Of a stretch of DNA of 64,000 nucleotides, positions 33,943 to 41,970 are shown piece by piece. Made by a program: the position numbers and the translations under genes. Every line of letters begins with the position of its first letter. Position 1 is the stretch's first letter. The notes under the pieces were generated by a model. It was not told where the DNA came from. It ran no database searches and saw only the letters and a list, made by a program, of their open reading frames with translations. The DNA lies in contig NZ_JWLD01000008.1 in the NCBI RefSeq assembly GCF_000813725.1, positions 1 to 64,000 on the forward strand, given 5' to 3'. The DNA is from Leisingera sp. ANG-Vp. GTDB taxonomy: Bacteria > Pseudomonadota > Alphaproteobacteria > Rhodobacterales > Rhodobacteraceae.

Positions 33943-35184
33943 ATGGCGGATTACGACATTGCCATTGCGGGCGCAGGCGCGGTCGGGATGAGCTGTGCGC
34001 TTTGGGCGCAGATGCGCGGGCACCGGGTGCTGCTGCTGGACCCCGAGCCGCCGGGCTCGGGCACCAGCTATGGCAACGCCTGCACTTTGGCGACCTACGC
34101 CTGCCTGCCGGTGAATGACCCCTCGGTTCTGCGGTCGCTGCCCAGTCTGATGTTCTCCAAGGACAGCCCGCTGTCGCTGTCGTATGCCCATGCGCTGAAG
34201 AACCCGCGCTGGATGCTGTCGTTCCTGGCCAATTGCCGCAGCGTACCGTCGCAACGGATTGCCACCCATCTGGCGGATCTGCTGGCCCATGCGGACGCTG
34301 GGATCAACCCGCTGATCGAGGCCGCGGGCGCCCAGGACCTGGTGGTCGAGCGCGGCCAGCTGTCGGTCTGGTCGACACGCGGGGCGGCCGGCGCGGCTAC
34401 TGCCGGCTTGGAGCGCCGCCGTGCCTTGGGCGTGCCATGGCGCGAAGTGGACCCGGATGAGGCGTATGAAATGGAACCCGGCCTGCGGCTGCCGGTTGAG
34501 CGTGCAGTGCATTTCCATGCCGCCCGCAGCCTGCGGGACCCGCTGGAGTTCATCACCCGGATGCACAAGGCTTTTGCGGACCTGGGCGGCACCACCTTGG
34601 CTGCGCCGGTAGAGGCGGTACGGGCCTCGGAAACGGGCGTGGAATTGCAGGCCGGAGGGCAGAGCCTGACGGCAGGCCGCGCGGTGATCGCCAGCGGCGC
34701 GTTCTCAAAGCGGATCGAAGGGGCTGGGACTGAGAGGCTGCCGCTTGGCACCGAACGCGGCTATCACCTGATGTTTGACGGCGAGGCGCAGCGGGTGACG
34801 CGGCCTGTCGGCTGGGGCGAGGCGGGGTTCTATGCGGTGCCGCACGCAAAAGGCCTGAGGCTGACCGGAACGGTGGAGATCGCGGCGCTGGACGCGCCGG
34901 TGAACCGCAGCCGCCTGGATCATATCGCCCGCAAGGGGGCAGAGATGCTGGGGCCGCTGCCGGAACCTGCCAGCGATTGGCTGGGGTTCCGCCCGACCCT
35001 GCCGGACTCGCTGCCGGTGATCGGGCCAAGCCCGCAGTCTGACCGGGTGCTTTATGCCTTTGGCCATCAGCACATCGGCCTGACCCTGGGCGGCATCACC
35101 GGACGGCTGATCACCGATCTGGCCGAAGGGCGGCAGCCCAATATCGACCTGGCGCCTTTTGCTGCAGACCGGAGCTATGCCTGA
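33943..35184 (+). CDS. FAD-dependent D-amino acid dehydrogenase-like oxidoreductase (DadA family)
   Basis: The 413-aa flavoprotein has an N-terminal dinucleotide fold (DIAIAGAGAVGMSCALWAQMRGHRVLLLD), a GTSYGNA segment typical of DadA-type DAO enzymes, and the C-terminal FAD contact WLGFRPTLPDSLPVIGPSP followed by FGHQHIGLTLGGITGRLITDL. It should deaminate a D-amino acid or an imino/N-methyl amino acid and pass electrons to the respiratory chain. ATG 33943 follows GGGGAGGC. It interrupts the usual rplY-pth pair, so it is probably an acquired or relocated gene. The substrate is unknown. Confidence 0.88.
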   Translation: MADYDIAIAGAGAVGMSCALWAQMRGHRVLLLDPEPPGSGTSYGNACTLATYACLPVNDPSVLRSLPSLMFSKDSPLSLSYAHALKNPRWMLSFLANCRSVPSQRIATHLADLLAHADAGINPLIEAAGAQDLVVERGQLSVWSTRGAAGAATAGLERRRALGVPWREVDPDEAYEMEPGLRLPVERAVHFHAARSLRDPLEFITRMHKAFADLGGTTLAAPVEAVRASETGVELQAGGQSLTAGRAVIASGAFSKRIEGAGTERLPLGTERGYHLMFDGEAQRVTRPVGWGEAGFYAVPHAKGLRLTGTVEIAALDAPVNRSRLDHIARKGAEMLGPLPEPASDWLGFRPTLPDSLPVIGPSPQSDRVLYAFGHQHIGLTLGGITGRLITDLAEGRQPNIDLAPFAADRSYA

Positions 35185-35260
35185 TCCTGCCGGCCTCTGG
35201 ATTCCGGCGGCTAAATGAGGCATCACTCGGGGTCTGTAGAAACGCAAGCGGGCAGATCGC

Positions 35261-35941
35261 ATGAAACTCTTTGTCGGCCTTGGCAACCCCGGCCCGAAAT
35301 ATGAGCGCAACCGCCATAACATCGGCTTCATGGCGCTGGACCAGATCGCGGCCGACCATGGGTTTTCCCCGTGGAAGTCCAAGTTCCAGGCGCTGCTGAG
35401 CGAGGGCAAGCTGGGCAGCGAAAAGGTGCTGCTCTTGAAGCCGCAGACCTTCATGAACCTCTCCGGCCAATCGGTGGGCGAGGCGATGCGGTTCTACAAG
35501 CTGACGCCTGCCGATGTGGTGGTGCTGCATGACGAACTGGACCTTGCGCCGGGCAAGGCACGGGTGAAACAGGGCGGCGGCCATGCCGGCCATAATGGCT
35601 TGCGCTCGATCCATTCGCATATCGGCGCCGAGTACGCCCGGGTGCGGCTGGGGATCGGCCATCCCGGCCACAAGGACGCGGTGGCGGGTTATGTGCTGCG
35701 CGATTTCCCCAAGGCGGATGAGGGCTGGCTGGACGACCTGATGAGCGGCATCTCGGACGGGGCGGCGGAGCTGGCCCGCGGCGATGGCGGCAAGTTCATG
35801 AATGCGGTTGCCCTGCGGGTGGCGCCGCCGCGCAGCTCCACCACCAAGCCGAAGCAGGACCAGGCTGCCAAACCTGCCAAGGAAGATCCCGCGCCGGACA
35901 CCCGCTCGGCGATGGAAAAACTGCTCGACAAATTCAAGTAA
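35261..35941 (+). CDS. pth: Peptidyl-tRNA hydrolase
   Basis: The 226-aa enzyme releases tRNA from prematurely dropped peptidyl-tRNA. The N-terminal LFVGLGNPGPKYERNRHNIGFMALDQIA contains the catalytic His, and KPQTFMNLSGQSV, HDELDLAPGKARVKQGGGHAGHNGLRSI and RLGIGHPG are all present. A 35-residue Lys/Pro-rich extension at the C-terminus is usual in Rhodobacterales. It lies 1.4 kb from rplY and 32 bp before the nucleoside hydrolase gene, with which it may be cotranscribed. Confidence 0.97.
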   Translation: MKLFVGLGNPGPKYERNRHNIGFMALDQIAADHGFSPWKSKFQALLSEGKLGSEKVLLLKPQTFMNLSGQSVGEAMRFYKLTPADVVVLHDELDLAPGKARVKQGGGHAGHNGLRSIHSHIGAEYARVRLGIGHPGHKDAVAGYVLRDFPKADEGWLDDLMSGISDGAAELARGDGGKFMNAVALRVAPPRSSTTKPKQDQAAKPAKEDPAPDTRSAMEKLLDKFK

Positions 35942-35973
35942 GCGCAGAGTCAAACAAGCCAGGAGGCCGCCAG

Positions 35974-36894
35974 ATGGTGAAACTGATAATCGATACCGAT
36001 CCGGGCATCGACGATGCGATGGCGATCTTCTATGCCGCCGCGGCGCCGGATATTGATCTTCTGGGACTGACCACGATCTTCGGCAATGTGACCACCGCGA
36101 CCGCCACCCGCAATGCCTTGCGGCTGCTGGAGGCGGCGGAGCTGGATGTGCCGGTGGCGGCAGGCGCTGCGGCGCCCCTGGTGCTGCCTCCGTTCACACC
36201 GTCGGCCCATGTGCATGGCGAAGAAGGGTTCGGCGACATCCCGGCTGCGGTTCCCAAGGGCAAGCCGCTGGAAGAAGACGCCGCAGACTTCCTCTGCCGC
36301 ATGGCGCGCGAGCACAAGGGCGAGCTGGTGGTCTGCCCGATCGGGCCGCTGACCAATATCGCGCTGGCGATGCAGCGCGACCCGGACTTCGTCAGGAACG
36401 TGAAATCCATCGTCATCATGGGCGGCTCGCTGGAGGAAGGCGGCAATATCACCCCGCATGCCGAGGCGAATATCTACCACGACCCGCATGCGGCGGACAT
36501 CGTCTGCCAGGGCGGTGCCAAGGTGGTGTTTGTCGGGCTGGACGTCACCCACCGCATCCTCTGCCTGCCCGAGGATTTCGAAGCCATCGCCGCGCAGTCG
36601 CCTGAGCTGGGCGGCATGCTGCAGGAGATGTCGCATTTCTATATCAAGTTCTACTTGGAGGTCGCCGGCCTCAACGGCTGCTCGCTGCATGACCCGGCGG
36701 CGGTGATCGCCTGCACCAATCCAGAGCTGTTCGGAATGCGGGAGGTGCCGCTGCAGGTGTCCTGCGAGGGCGAAACATCCGGCGCGACGCTGGCCGCACC
36801 GGACAGCAGCCGTGATCCTGTCAAGGTCTGCATGACCGTGGATGCGGGTGCGGTGAAGTCGCTGTTCCTCAAGCGGCTGGCGCTGCTGCCCTAG
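35974..36894 (+). CDS. Inosine/uridine-preferring nucleoside hydrolase
   Basis: The 306-aa enzyme splits ribonucleosides into base and ribose. The calcium-binding signature IDTDPGIDDAMAI is at residues 6-18. GPLTNIALAMQRDPDFVRNVKSIVIMGGSLEEGGNITPHAEANIYHDPHAA carries the remaining metal and ribose contacts, and the catalytic-site region LHDPAAVIACTNPELF is present. ATG 35974 follows CCAGGAGGCC. It could supply nucleobases in the same salvage economy as the NCS1 permease at 2 kb, though they are not linked. Confidence 0.93.
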   Translation: MVKLIIDTDPGIDDAMAIFYAAAAPDIDLLGLTTIFGNVTTATATRNALRLLEAAELDVPVAAGAAAPLVLPPFTPSAHVHGEEGFGDIPAAVPKGKPLEEDAADFLCRMAREHKGELVVCPIGPLTNIALAMQRDPDFVRNVKSIVIMGGSLEEGGNITPHAEANIYHDPHAADIVCQGGAKVVFVGLDVTHRILCLPEDFEAIAAQSPELGGMLQEMSHFYIKFYLEVAGLNGCSLHDPAAVIACTNPELFGMREVPLQVSCEGETSGATLAAPDSSRDPVKVCMTVDAGAVKSLFLKRLALLP

Positions 36895-37055
36895 CACTTT
36901 GACAGCATTCTGGCTGCCTCGAAGGCCTGTTGCGGATGCGGGCAGGGCTGACGTGTTGCATAGAAATTTGTCTAAAACAGATATTGTGCAGCGCGTCCAA
37001 TCAATGCTACTCCTTTAGCACCTTAATGTTGACTGAAGGCTCTAGTTTGGACGAA

Positions 37056-37550
37056 ATGCCAAAGCCGCAATCGATTGGTCGTTTTATGACGCCGGAATTG
37101 GTGGTCCAGGAAACTGGAAATTACATTCTTGAGCAGCAAGCCTTTCTCGATATCGTGAGAACTGCTGAGTACCTGCAATCAACGTTCAGCGATTTGCTTG
37201 CGGAACATGGGCTGACTTTCAAGCAATACAACGTGTTGCGCGCCATTCGCCGTGGTGAGCCTGAGGGTGTAAAGGTCTCGCAGATTGGCGCTCAGATGGC
37301 AGACAGGCAGGCGGATGTCACCCGGCTCGTCGACAGGCTTGTCCGCGAGGAGCTGGTATCCCGCCATACAGATCCGGAAGACCGCAGGGCTGTCCGCGCT
37401 ACGCTGACAGCCAAAGGGGCAGCACTGCTCAAGCAGCTGGATGAGCCGGTGATTTCGAAACACCGGGAGCAGCTGGGGCACCTGGCGGACACTGAAATCG
37501 AAATCCTGATCACTCTCATCAAAAAAGCACGTGGTGAAAGCGCCCGCTGA
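37056..37550 (+). CDS. MarR-family regulator at the head of the resorcylate cluster
   Basis: This 164-aa winged-helix protein (LDIVRTAEYLQSTFSDLLAEHGLTFKQYNVLRAIRR, VSQIGAQMADRQADVTRLVDRLVREELVSRHTDPEDRRAVRATLTAKGAALL) is a canonical MarR with an intact DRR wing. Start choice is uncertain: ATG 37056 has GGA at a good distance, ATG 37026 is in frame, and ATG 37086 is possible. It is upstream of the gamma-resorcylate decarboxylase gene in the same direction. Two promoters of this cluster share an identical palindrome-containing architecture, and this MarR is the natural candidate to bind them, with an aromatic acid as inducer. Confidence 0.85.
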   Translation: MPKPQSIGRFMTPELVVQETGNYILEQQAFLDIVRTAEYLQSTFSDLLAEHGLTFKQYNVLRAIRRGEPEGVKVSQIGAQMADRQADVTRLVDRLVREELVSRHTDPEDRRAVRATLTAKGAALLKQLDEPVISKHREQLGHLADTEIEILITLIKKARGESAR

Positions 37551-37675
37551 ACCTGGCTTTCGGCGTGTGGAAGTGCCAAAAATCCTATAATAATTAACGT
37601 CTTAGGGGTTCATCCCTTGGGGCGTTCAAAGCTGTTTGCGTCCCAGCTTGGCCAAGGGCGCCTGTTTCATCTGAA

Positions 37676-37711
37676 ATACGTTTATGACGATATATGTTGA
37701 CAACGTATAAT
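37676..37711 (+). promoter_or_regulatory. Promoter/operator of the decarboxylase gene: ATACGTTTA, GTTGACAAC, TATAAT
   Basis: ATACGTTTA (37676-37684), the palindrome GTTGACAAC (37696-37704), one G and a consensus -10 TATAAT (37706-37711) occur in a row. The same elements recur with identical spacing at 39031-39066 before the molybdenum hydroxylase genes. The palindrome sits in the -35/-10 spacer, a classic repressor position. The rest of the gap 37551-37862 shows no gene. Confidence 0.65.
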
Positions 37712-37862
37712 TGGCCAAATAGCTTCCTCCCCGACAGCAGGGTGGCTGAGCGGTTGCAGAAGCAAGTGCGTCATCGCTGCGCCAGGAGGGGCCGTCACGC
37801 GCTGGTCAGCGGCGTTTTGTCTGCAAGGCTTTCCTGGACCGAGGAAGTGAGAAGGTTCGCAA

Positions 37863-38852
37863 ATGAGAGACAAGATTGCTCTGGAAGAGCACTTTGCCAC
37901 CGAAGATACCGTAATGGATTCGGCTGTTTTCATGCCTGACGACCATTGGCCGGAGCTGCGCTCCAGGATTTTGGACATCCATGACATCCGTCTCCGCCAG
38001 ATGGATGAACACGGGATCGGGATGATGCTGCTGTCGCTGAACGCTCCGGCAGTCCAGGCAATTCCTGACGTCTCCAGGGCGATTGATGTGGCGCGCCGGG
38101 CCAATGATTTCCTGGCGGAGCAAATCGGCAAGCGGCCGGACAGGTTTCAAGGCTTCGCAGCCCTTCCGATGCAGGATCCGGAGGCGGCGGCACTGGAGCT
38201 TGAGCGCTGCAAGAAAGACCTGGGATTCTGCGGGGCGCTGGTCAACGGGTTTTCCAACGGCAGCGGTGAAGGCGCTATGAGGTACTACGACCAGAGCGAA
38301 TACTGGCCGTTCTGGGAAGTGGCCCACGAGCTGAACATGCCGTTCTATCTGCACCCGCGCAACCCGTTGCCGGAACACGCAAAAATCTATGAAGGCCATG
38401 AGTGGCTGCTCGGGCCGGCCTGGGCCTTCGGGCATGAGACAGCGGTGCATGCGCTGCGGCTGATGGGGTCGGGGCTGTTTGACAAATACCCGCGCCTCAA
38501 CATCGTGCTGGGGCATCTGGGCGAAGGTCTGCCCTACAGCATGTGGCGCATCGACAACTGCAATGCCTGGGTCAAGGCGCCCGCCAAACACAAAGCCAAG
38601 CACAAGATCGCCCATTACTTCCAGAACAACTTCCACATCACAACGTCAGGCAACTTCCGGACCCAGGCGCTGATCAATGCCATGCTCGAAATCGGGCCGG
38701 ACAGGATCATGTTCTCTACGGACTGGCCGTTTGAGAACGTGGATCATGCAGTCGGCTGGTTTGATGCCGCGGCCATCAGCGAGGCGGACCGGCGGAAAAT
38801 CGGCCGGTTGAATGCTGAAGCGCTTTTCGGGCTCGGCGGCATGCTTAGGTAA
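37863..38852 (+). CDS. graF: Gamma-resorcylate (2,6-dihydroxybenzoate) decarboxylase
   Basis: This 329-aa amidohydrolase-superfamily enzyme decarboxylates 2,6-dihydroxybenzoate to resorcinol, reversibly. It agrees along its whole length with the Rhizobium enzyme as I recall it: ALEEHFA at the start, LSLNAPAVQAIPD, ALVNGFS, PFYLHPRNPLP, WLLGP.WAF..ETAVHALRLM.SGLFD, and FSTDWPFEN near the end. The four metal ligands fall at the same numbers, E8, H10, H164 and D287. The related 2,3-dihydroxybenzoate and salicylate decarboxylases are more distant. It is the first structural gene behind the MarR gene and has an operator-bearing promoter. The product would need hydroxylation before the dioxygenase at 49 kb can act. 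Confidence 0.92.
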   Translation: MRDKIALEEHFATEDTVMDSAVFMPDDHWPELRSRILDIHDIRLRQMDEHGIGMMLLSLNAPAVQAIPDVSRAIDVARRANDFLAEQIGKRPDRFQGFAALPMQDPEAAALELERCKKDLGFCGALVNGFSNGSGEGAMRYYDQSEYWPFWEVAHELNMPFYLHPRNPLPEHAKIYEGHEWLLGPAWAFGHETAVHALRLMGSGLFDKYPRLNIVLGHLGEGLPYSMWRIDNCNAWVKAPAKHKAKHKIAHYFQNNFHITTSGNFRTQALINAMLEIGPDRIMFSTDWPFENVDHAVGWFDAAAISEADRRKIGRLNAEALFGLGGMLR

Positions 38853-39030
38853 GCCGGATCTGTCCGGGCATGTACCCGGCAGCCGGATGCGCGGCGGCGC
38901 GGCTGGTTTCAAAGGAAAGGGACACTGCCAGGCGGGAGCATTTGCGATCTGACGCAATGCGCCGCCGGCTGCGGGCCGGCCGGTTCTGATCACCGGCCGC
39001 CGGATGTATCTGCACGTCCTGCGTGCATAT

Positions 39031-39066
39031 ATACGTTTACATCAATAGTCGTTGACAACGTTTAAA
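39031..39066 (+). promoter_or_regulatory. Promoter/operator of the molybdenum hydroxylase operon, twin of the 37.7-kb site
   Basis: ATACGTTTA (39031-39039), GTTGACAAC (39051-39059), one G and TTTAAA (39061-39066) repeat the element order and spacing of 37676-37711 exactly (18 bases from ACGTTTA to the palindrome). The bases between are unrelated, so the match reflects function rather than recent duplication. Confidence 0.65.
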
Positions 39067-39093
39067 ACGCATGAGTTACTAAGGGAGGTCGAA

Positions 39094-39138
39094 ATGAGTC
39101 AGCGTGACGCCAGCAAAGGAGGGGTGCTGCAATGGTAG
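39094..39138 (+). CDS. 14-aa upstream ORF overlapping the 2Fe-2S subunit start
   Basis: ATG 39094 follows a strong GGGAGG and opens MSQRDASKGGVLQW, ending at TAG 39136-39138. The stop overlaps the next gene's start as ATGGTAG (start 39132). The AGGAGGGG for the next gene lies inside this frame. Ribosomes finishing here would be placed on the downstream start, so the mini-ORF probably couples or tunes translation. The peptide itself may have no function. Confidence 0.45.
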   Translation: MSQRDASKGGVLQW

Positions 39139-39587
39139 AGTTTCAGCTTAATGGGAAAGCGGTCTCGTCCGGCACGGGCGAAGATGTGCCCCTGCTTTTC
39201 GCTTTGCGCGAGGAGTTCTCTCTTAACGGACCCAAGTTCGGATGCGGTTCCGGCCAATGCGGCGCCTGCACCGTGCTGGTGGACGGGCAGGCCGTTCAGT
39301 CCTGTGTAACGCCGCTGTCTGCTGCCGCGGGCAGTGAAGTTGTGTCGCTTGAGGGGCTCTCGGCGGGCGGCACGCTGCACGCGGTCCAGCAGGCCTTTCT
39401 GGACGAGCAGGCCGCCCAGTGCGGCTACTGCAGCAACGGCATGATCATGCGGGCGGTTGAGCTTTTGTCCGCCAATCCTGCAGCCAGCGATGCGGAAATC
39501 CGCGACGGCATGGACGGGGTGCTGTGCCGCTGCGGCGCCCAGGCACGCGTTCTAAAGGCAATCAAGCGCGCCCAGTCGCAGCTGTAA
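39132..39587 (+). CDS. 2Fe-2S subunit of a periplasmic molybdenum hydroxylase (isoquinoline 1-oxidoreductase alpha type)
   Basis: The 151-aa electron-transfer subunit holds two 2Fe-2S clusters: a plant-type N-terminal domain (KFGCGSGQCGACTVLVDGQAVQSC) and the four-helix C-terminal domain (CGYCSNGMIMRAVELL, then DGVLCRCGAQARVLKAI). It lacks a signal peptide and would travel with the Tat-targeted large subunit encoded 15 bp downstream. The pair belongs to the xanthine oxidase family, which hydroxylates aldehydes or N-heteroaromatics with oxygen from water. A decayed second copy of such a pair lies at 58.4-59.0 kb. Confidence 0.9.
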   Translation: MVEFQLNGKAVSSGTGEDVPLLFALREEFSLNGPKFGCGSGQCGACTVLVDGQAVQSCVTPLSAAAGSEVVSLEGLSAGGTLHAVQQAFLDEQAAQCGYCSNGMIMRAVELLSANPAASDAEIRDGMDGVLCRCGAQARVLKAIKRAQSQL

Positions 39588-39602
39588 TCGCGGGAGAAGA
39601 CG

Positions 39603-41843
39603 ATGACCCACTCGAAAGAAACCACTCTTTCCCGCCGCTCGGTGCTGAAAGGCATTGCCGGCCTCACCGCATTCTTTGCACTGCCCGTTTCGGTCCGCCC
39701 GGTTGCGGCGCAGACAAAGCTCCCCTTTATCGTCAGCCGCTATCCCACCGTGGATGCCTGGATCCGGATCGACCCTGAAGGGATTGTTCATGTGTTCTCG
39801 GGCAAGGCTGAGCTGGGCCAGGGCATTCAGACCGCGATCACTCAGATCGTTGCCGAAGAGCTGGACCTCCCGGTGGAACTGGTCCGCATGGTGGACCCGG
39901 ATACCGGTGTGTCGCCGGAGGAGTTCTATACCGCGGGCAGCACCTCGATTGAAACCAGCGGCATGGCGCTGCGCCATGCCAGCGCTGAAATCCGGGACTA
40001 TCTTGTTGGCATGGCAGCGGAAAAAGCCGGTGTCGAAAAATCCGGCATCCGTGCGGAAAACGGAGAGCTGACCGCGTCCAATGGCGTGCGCACGACCTAT
40101 TGGTCGCTGGTTGAAGGTCAGGAAATCAACTTTGATATCACCGGGGAGGTTGCTCCCAAGGCGCCGTCTGAATTCCAGCTTGTGGGCAAGCCGCAGCCGC
40201 GCATTGACCTGCCTGCCAAGTTTACCGGCGAAGCGTCCTACATCAGCGATATCCGTTTGCCGGGCATGGTTCATGGCCGGGTGGTGCGCCCGCCGGCGCC
40301 GGTGTTCTCATTGACCAGCGTTGCATCCGGCAGCGTCGAGGCGATGGAAGGTGTCATCTCGGTTGTCCGCAACGGCAGCTTCCTGGGCGTAGTGGCCGAG
40401 CGCGAGGATCAGGCAGTGGCCGCGGCTGAGGCTTTGGCAGAGGCAGCGGAATGGGACATTCCGAAAATCGAACCTTCGATGGAGGATCTGCCGGAGCAGA
40501 TCAAATCTCTGCCGTCCACGGAAGAAGTCTTTGTAAACGAGGGGGACGTCAGCCCCGCTGGCGGCCAGCGCTTTGAAGCCGCCTATTTCCGCCCGTTCCA
40601 CGCCCATGCCGCGGTCTCGCCGTCCTGTGCTCTGGCGCAGTTCGAAGGGGAAACGCTGACAGTCTGGTCGCATACCCAGGGCGTTTTCCCGGCACGCCGG
40701 GACATGGCAAATGCGCTGTCGATGCCGGAAGAGAACGTCCGGGTCATCCATGCCCATGGCGCCGGCTGCTTTGGCCACAACGGTGCCGATGATGTCGCCA
40801 TGGACGCGGCGCTGCTGGCGCGGGCCACCGGCCGCCCGGTGCGGGTGATGTGGTCGCGCCAGGATGAGCTGGCCCATTCGCCTTTCGGATCTGCAATGCG
40901 GATCGAGATCAGCGCCGAACTGGGCGCCGATGCCAAGCTGCGCTCCTATGACCACACGGTTTGGTCAGGCGTGCATGGGGCGCGTCCGGGCTTCCAGTTC
41001 TACATGCAGGAGAAGGAAGGCAGCGGCTTCATGCCGATCTGGTCGACCGGGGACGGCGTTGAGGCGTATGCCCCGCGGGACATTCCGCCCATGTTCGGCG
41101 GCGGCGCCGAGCGCAACGGTGAGCCGATCTATGACATTCCGAACCGGAAACTGACCAAGTACTTGCTGAGCAAGATGCCCTTGCGGGTGTCTGCGATGCG
41201 CGGGCTTGGCGCCTATGCCAACCACTTTGCGATGGAAAGCTTCATTGACGAAGTCGCCTTTGGCATTGATGCCGACCCGGTGGAGTTCCGGCTGCGCCAT
41301 CTGAGCGATCCGCGCTACCGCGCGGTTGTCGAGAGAGCGGCAGAGGCGGCAAACTGGACCGGCCGTTCAACCCGCAAGGGATATGGCCGCGGCTTCTCCT
41401 TTGGCCGCTACAAGAACCGCTCAGGCATCTTTGCCATCGTGGTGGACGTCAATGTCGATCTGGACAGCGGCGAGGTGGCCATTCCCAAGGTCGCGGCGGC
41501 TGTTGATGTCGGCCAGGTGATCAACCCGGACGGGGTGATCAATCAGATCGAGGGCGGCATCATCCAGTCGCTCAGCTGGACGATGATGGAAGAGGTGGCC
41601 TATGACGGGGCCGGGATCACCAGCACGGATTGGTCGAGCTATCCGATCCTGAGTGTGGCGCAGGCGCCTGAAGTTGATATCCGTCTGATCGACCGGCCGG
41701 ATATGCCGCCGGTCGGCGCTGGCGAGGCCTCGCAGGGCCCGACGGCCTCGGCACTGGCCAATGCCATCTTTGACGCAACAGGGGCCCGGGTTCGGGACAT
41801 GCCGCTGCGCCCGGAGAAAATCCTGGCGGCAATGCAGGCCTGA
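39603..41843 (+). CDS. Molybdopterin-binding large subunit of a Tat-exported molybdenum hydroxylase (isoquinoline/aldehyde oxidoreductase type)
   Basis: The 746-aa catalytic subunit starts with a twin-arginine signal (LSRRSVLKGIAGLTAFFALPV, residues 9-29), so it acts in the periplasm. Molybdenum cofactor regions include GKAELGQGIQTAITQIVAEEL, an SHTQGVF segment with HAHGAGCFGHNGADD, SAMRGLGAYANHFAMESFIDE, and the catalytic-glutamate loop PPVGAGEASQGPTASALANAI near the C-terminus (E in GAGEAS). The substrate is unknown: an aromatic aldehyde, an N-heterocycle or a phenolic acid are possible. No cytochrome domain is attached, so a soluble or separate electron acceptor is needed. It shares a transcription unit with the small subunit and probably precedes the TRAP genes in the same operon. 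Confidence 0.9.
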   Translation: MTHSKETTLSRRSVLKGIAGLTAFFALPVSVRPVAAQTKLPFIVSRYPTVDAWIRIDPEGIVHVFSGKAELGQGIQTAITQIVAEELDLPVELVRMVDPDTGVSPEEFYTAGSTSIETSGMALRHASAEIRDYLVGMAAEKAGVEKSGIRAENGELTASNGVRTTYWSLVEGQEINFDITGEVAPKAPSEFQLVGKPQPRIDLPAKFTGEASYISDIRLPGMVHGRVVRPPAPVFSLTSVASGSVEAMEGVISVVRNGSFLGVVAEREDQAVAAAEALAEAAEWDIPKIEPSMEDLPEQIKSLPSTEEVFVNEGDVSPAGGQRFEAAYFRPFHAHAAVSPSCALAQFEGETLTVWSHTQGVFPARRDMANALSMPEENVRVIHAHGAGCFGHNGADDVAMDAALLARATGRPVRVMWSRQDELAHSPFGSAMRIEISAELGADAKLRSYDHTVWSGVHGARPGFQFYMQEKEGSGFMPIWSTGDGVEAYAPRDIPPMFGGGAERNGEPIYDIPNRKLTKYLLSKMPLRVSAMRGLGAYANHFAMESFIDEVAFGIDADPVEFRLRHLSDPRYRAVVERAAEAANWTGRSTRKGYGRGFSFGRYKNRSGIFAIVVDVNVDLDSGEVAIPKVAAAVDVGQVINPDGVINQIEGGIIQSLSWTMMEEVAYDGAGITSTDWSSYPILSVAQAPEVDIRLIDRPDMPPVGAGEASQGPTASALANAIFDATGARVRDMPLRPEKILAAMQA

Positions 41844-41865
41844 GACCGGATTCAGCCTACAATTA

Positions 41866-41901
41866 CCGGACAGCTGCAGGTGCTGCTTCGCGGCTGTCCG
41901 G
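41866..41901 (+). terminator. Intercistronic hairpin between hydroxylase and TRAP genes
   Basis: CCGGACAGC (41866-41874) and GCTGTCCGG (41893-41901) form a perfect 9-bp stem without a T-run. It could lower read-through into the TRAP genes or protect the upstream mRNA 3' end. Confidence 0.4.
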
Positions 41902-41970
41902 CGCTTTGATGACTTTGAAAGACTGCGGGCCGGTAGCCTTCTTTGCCTGTCTGCGAACTGGGAGGAAAAC

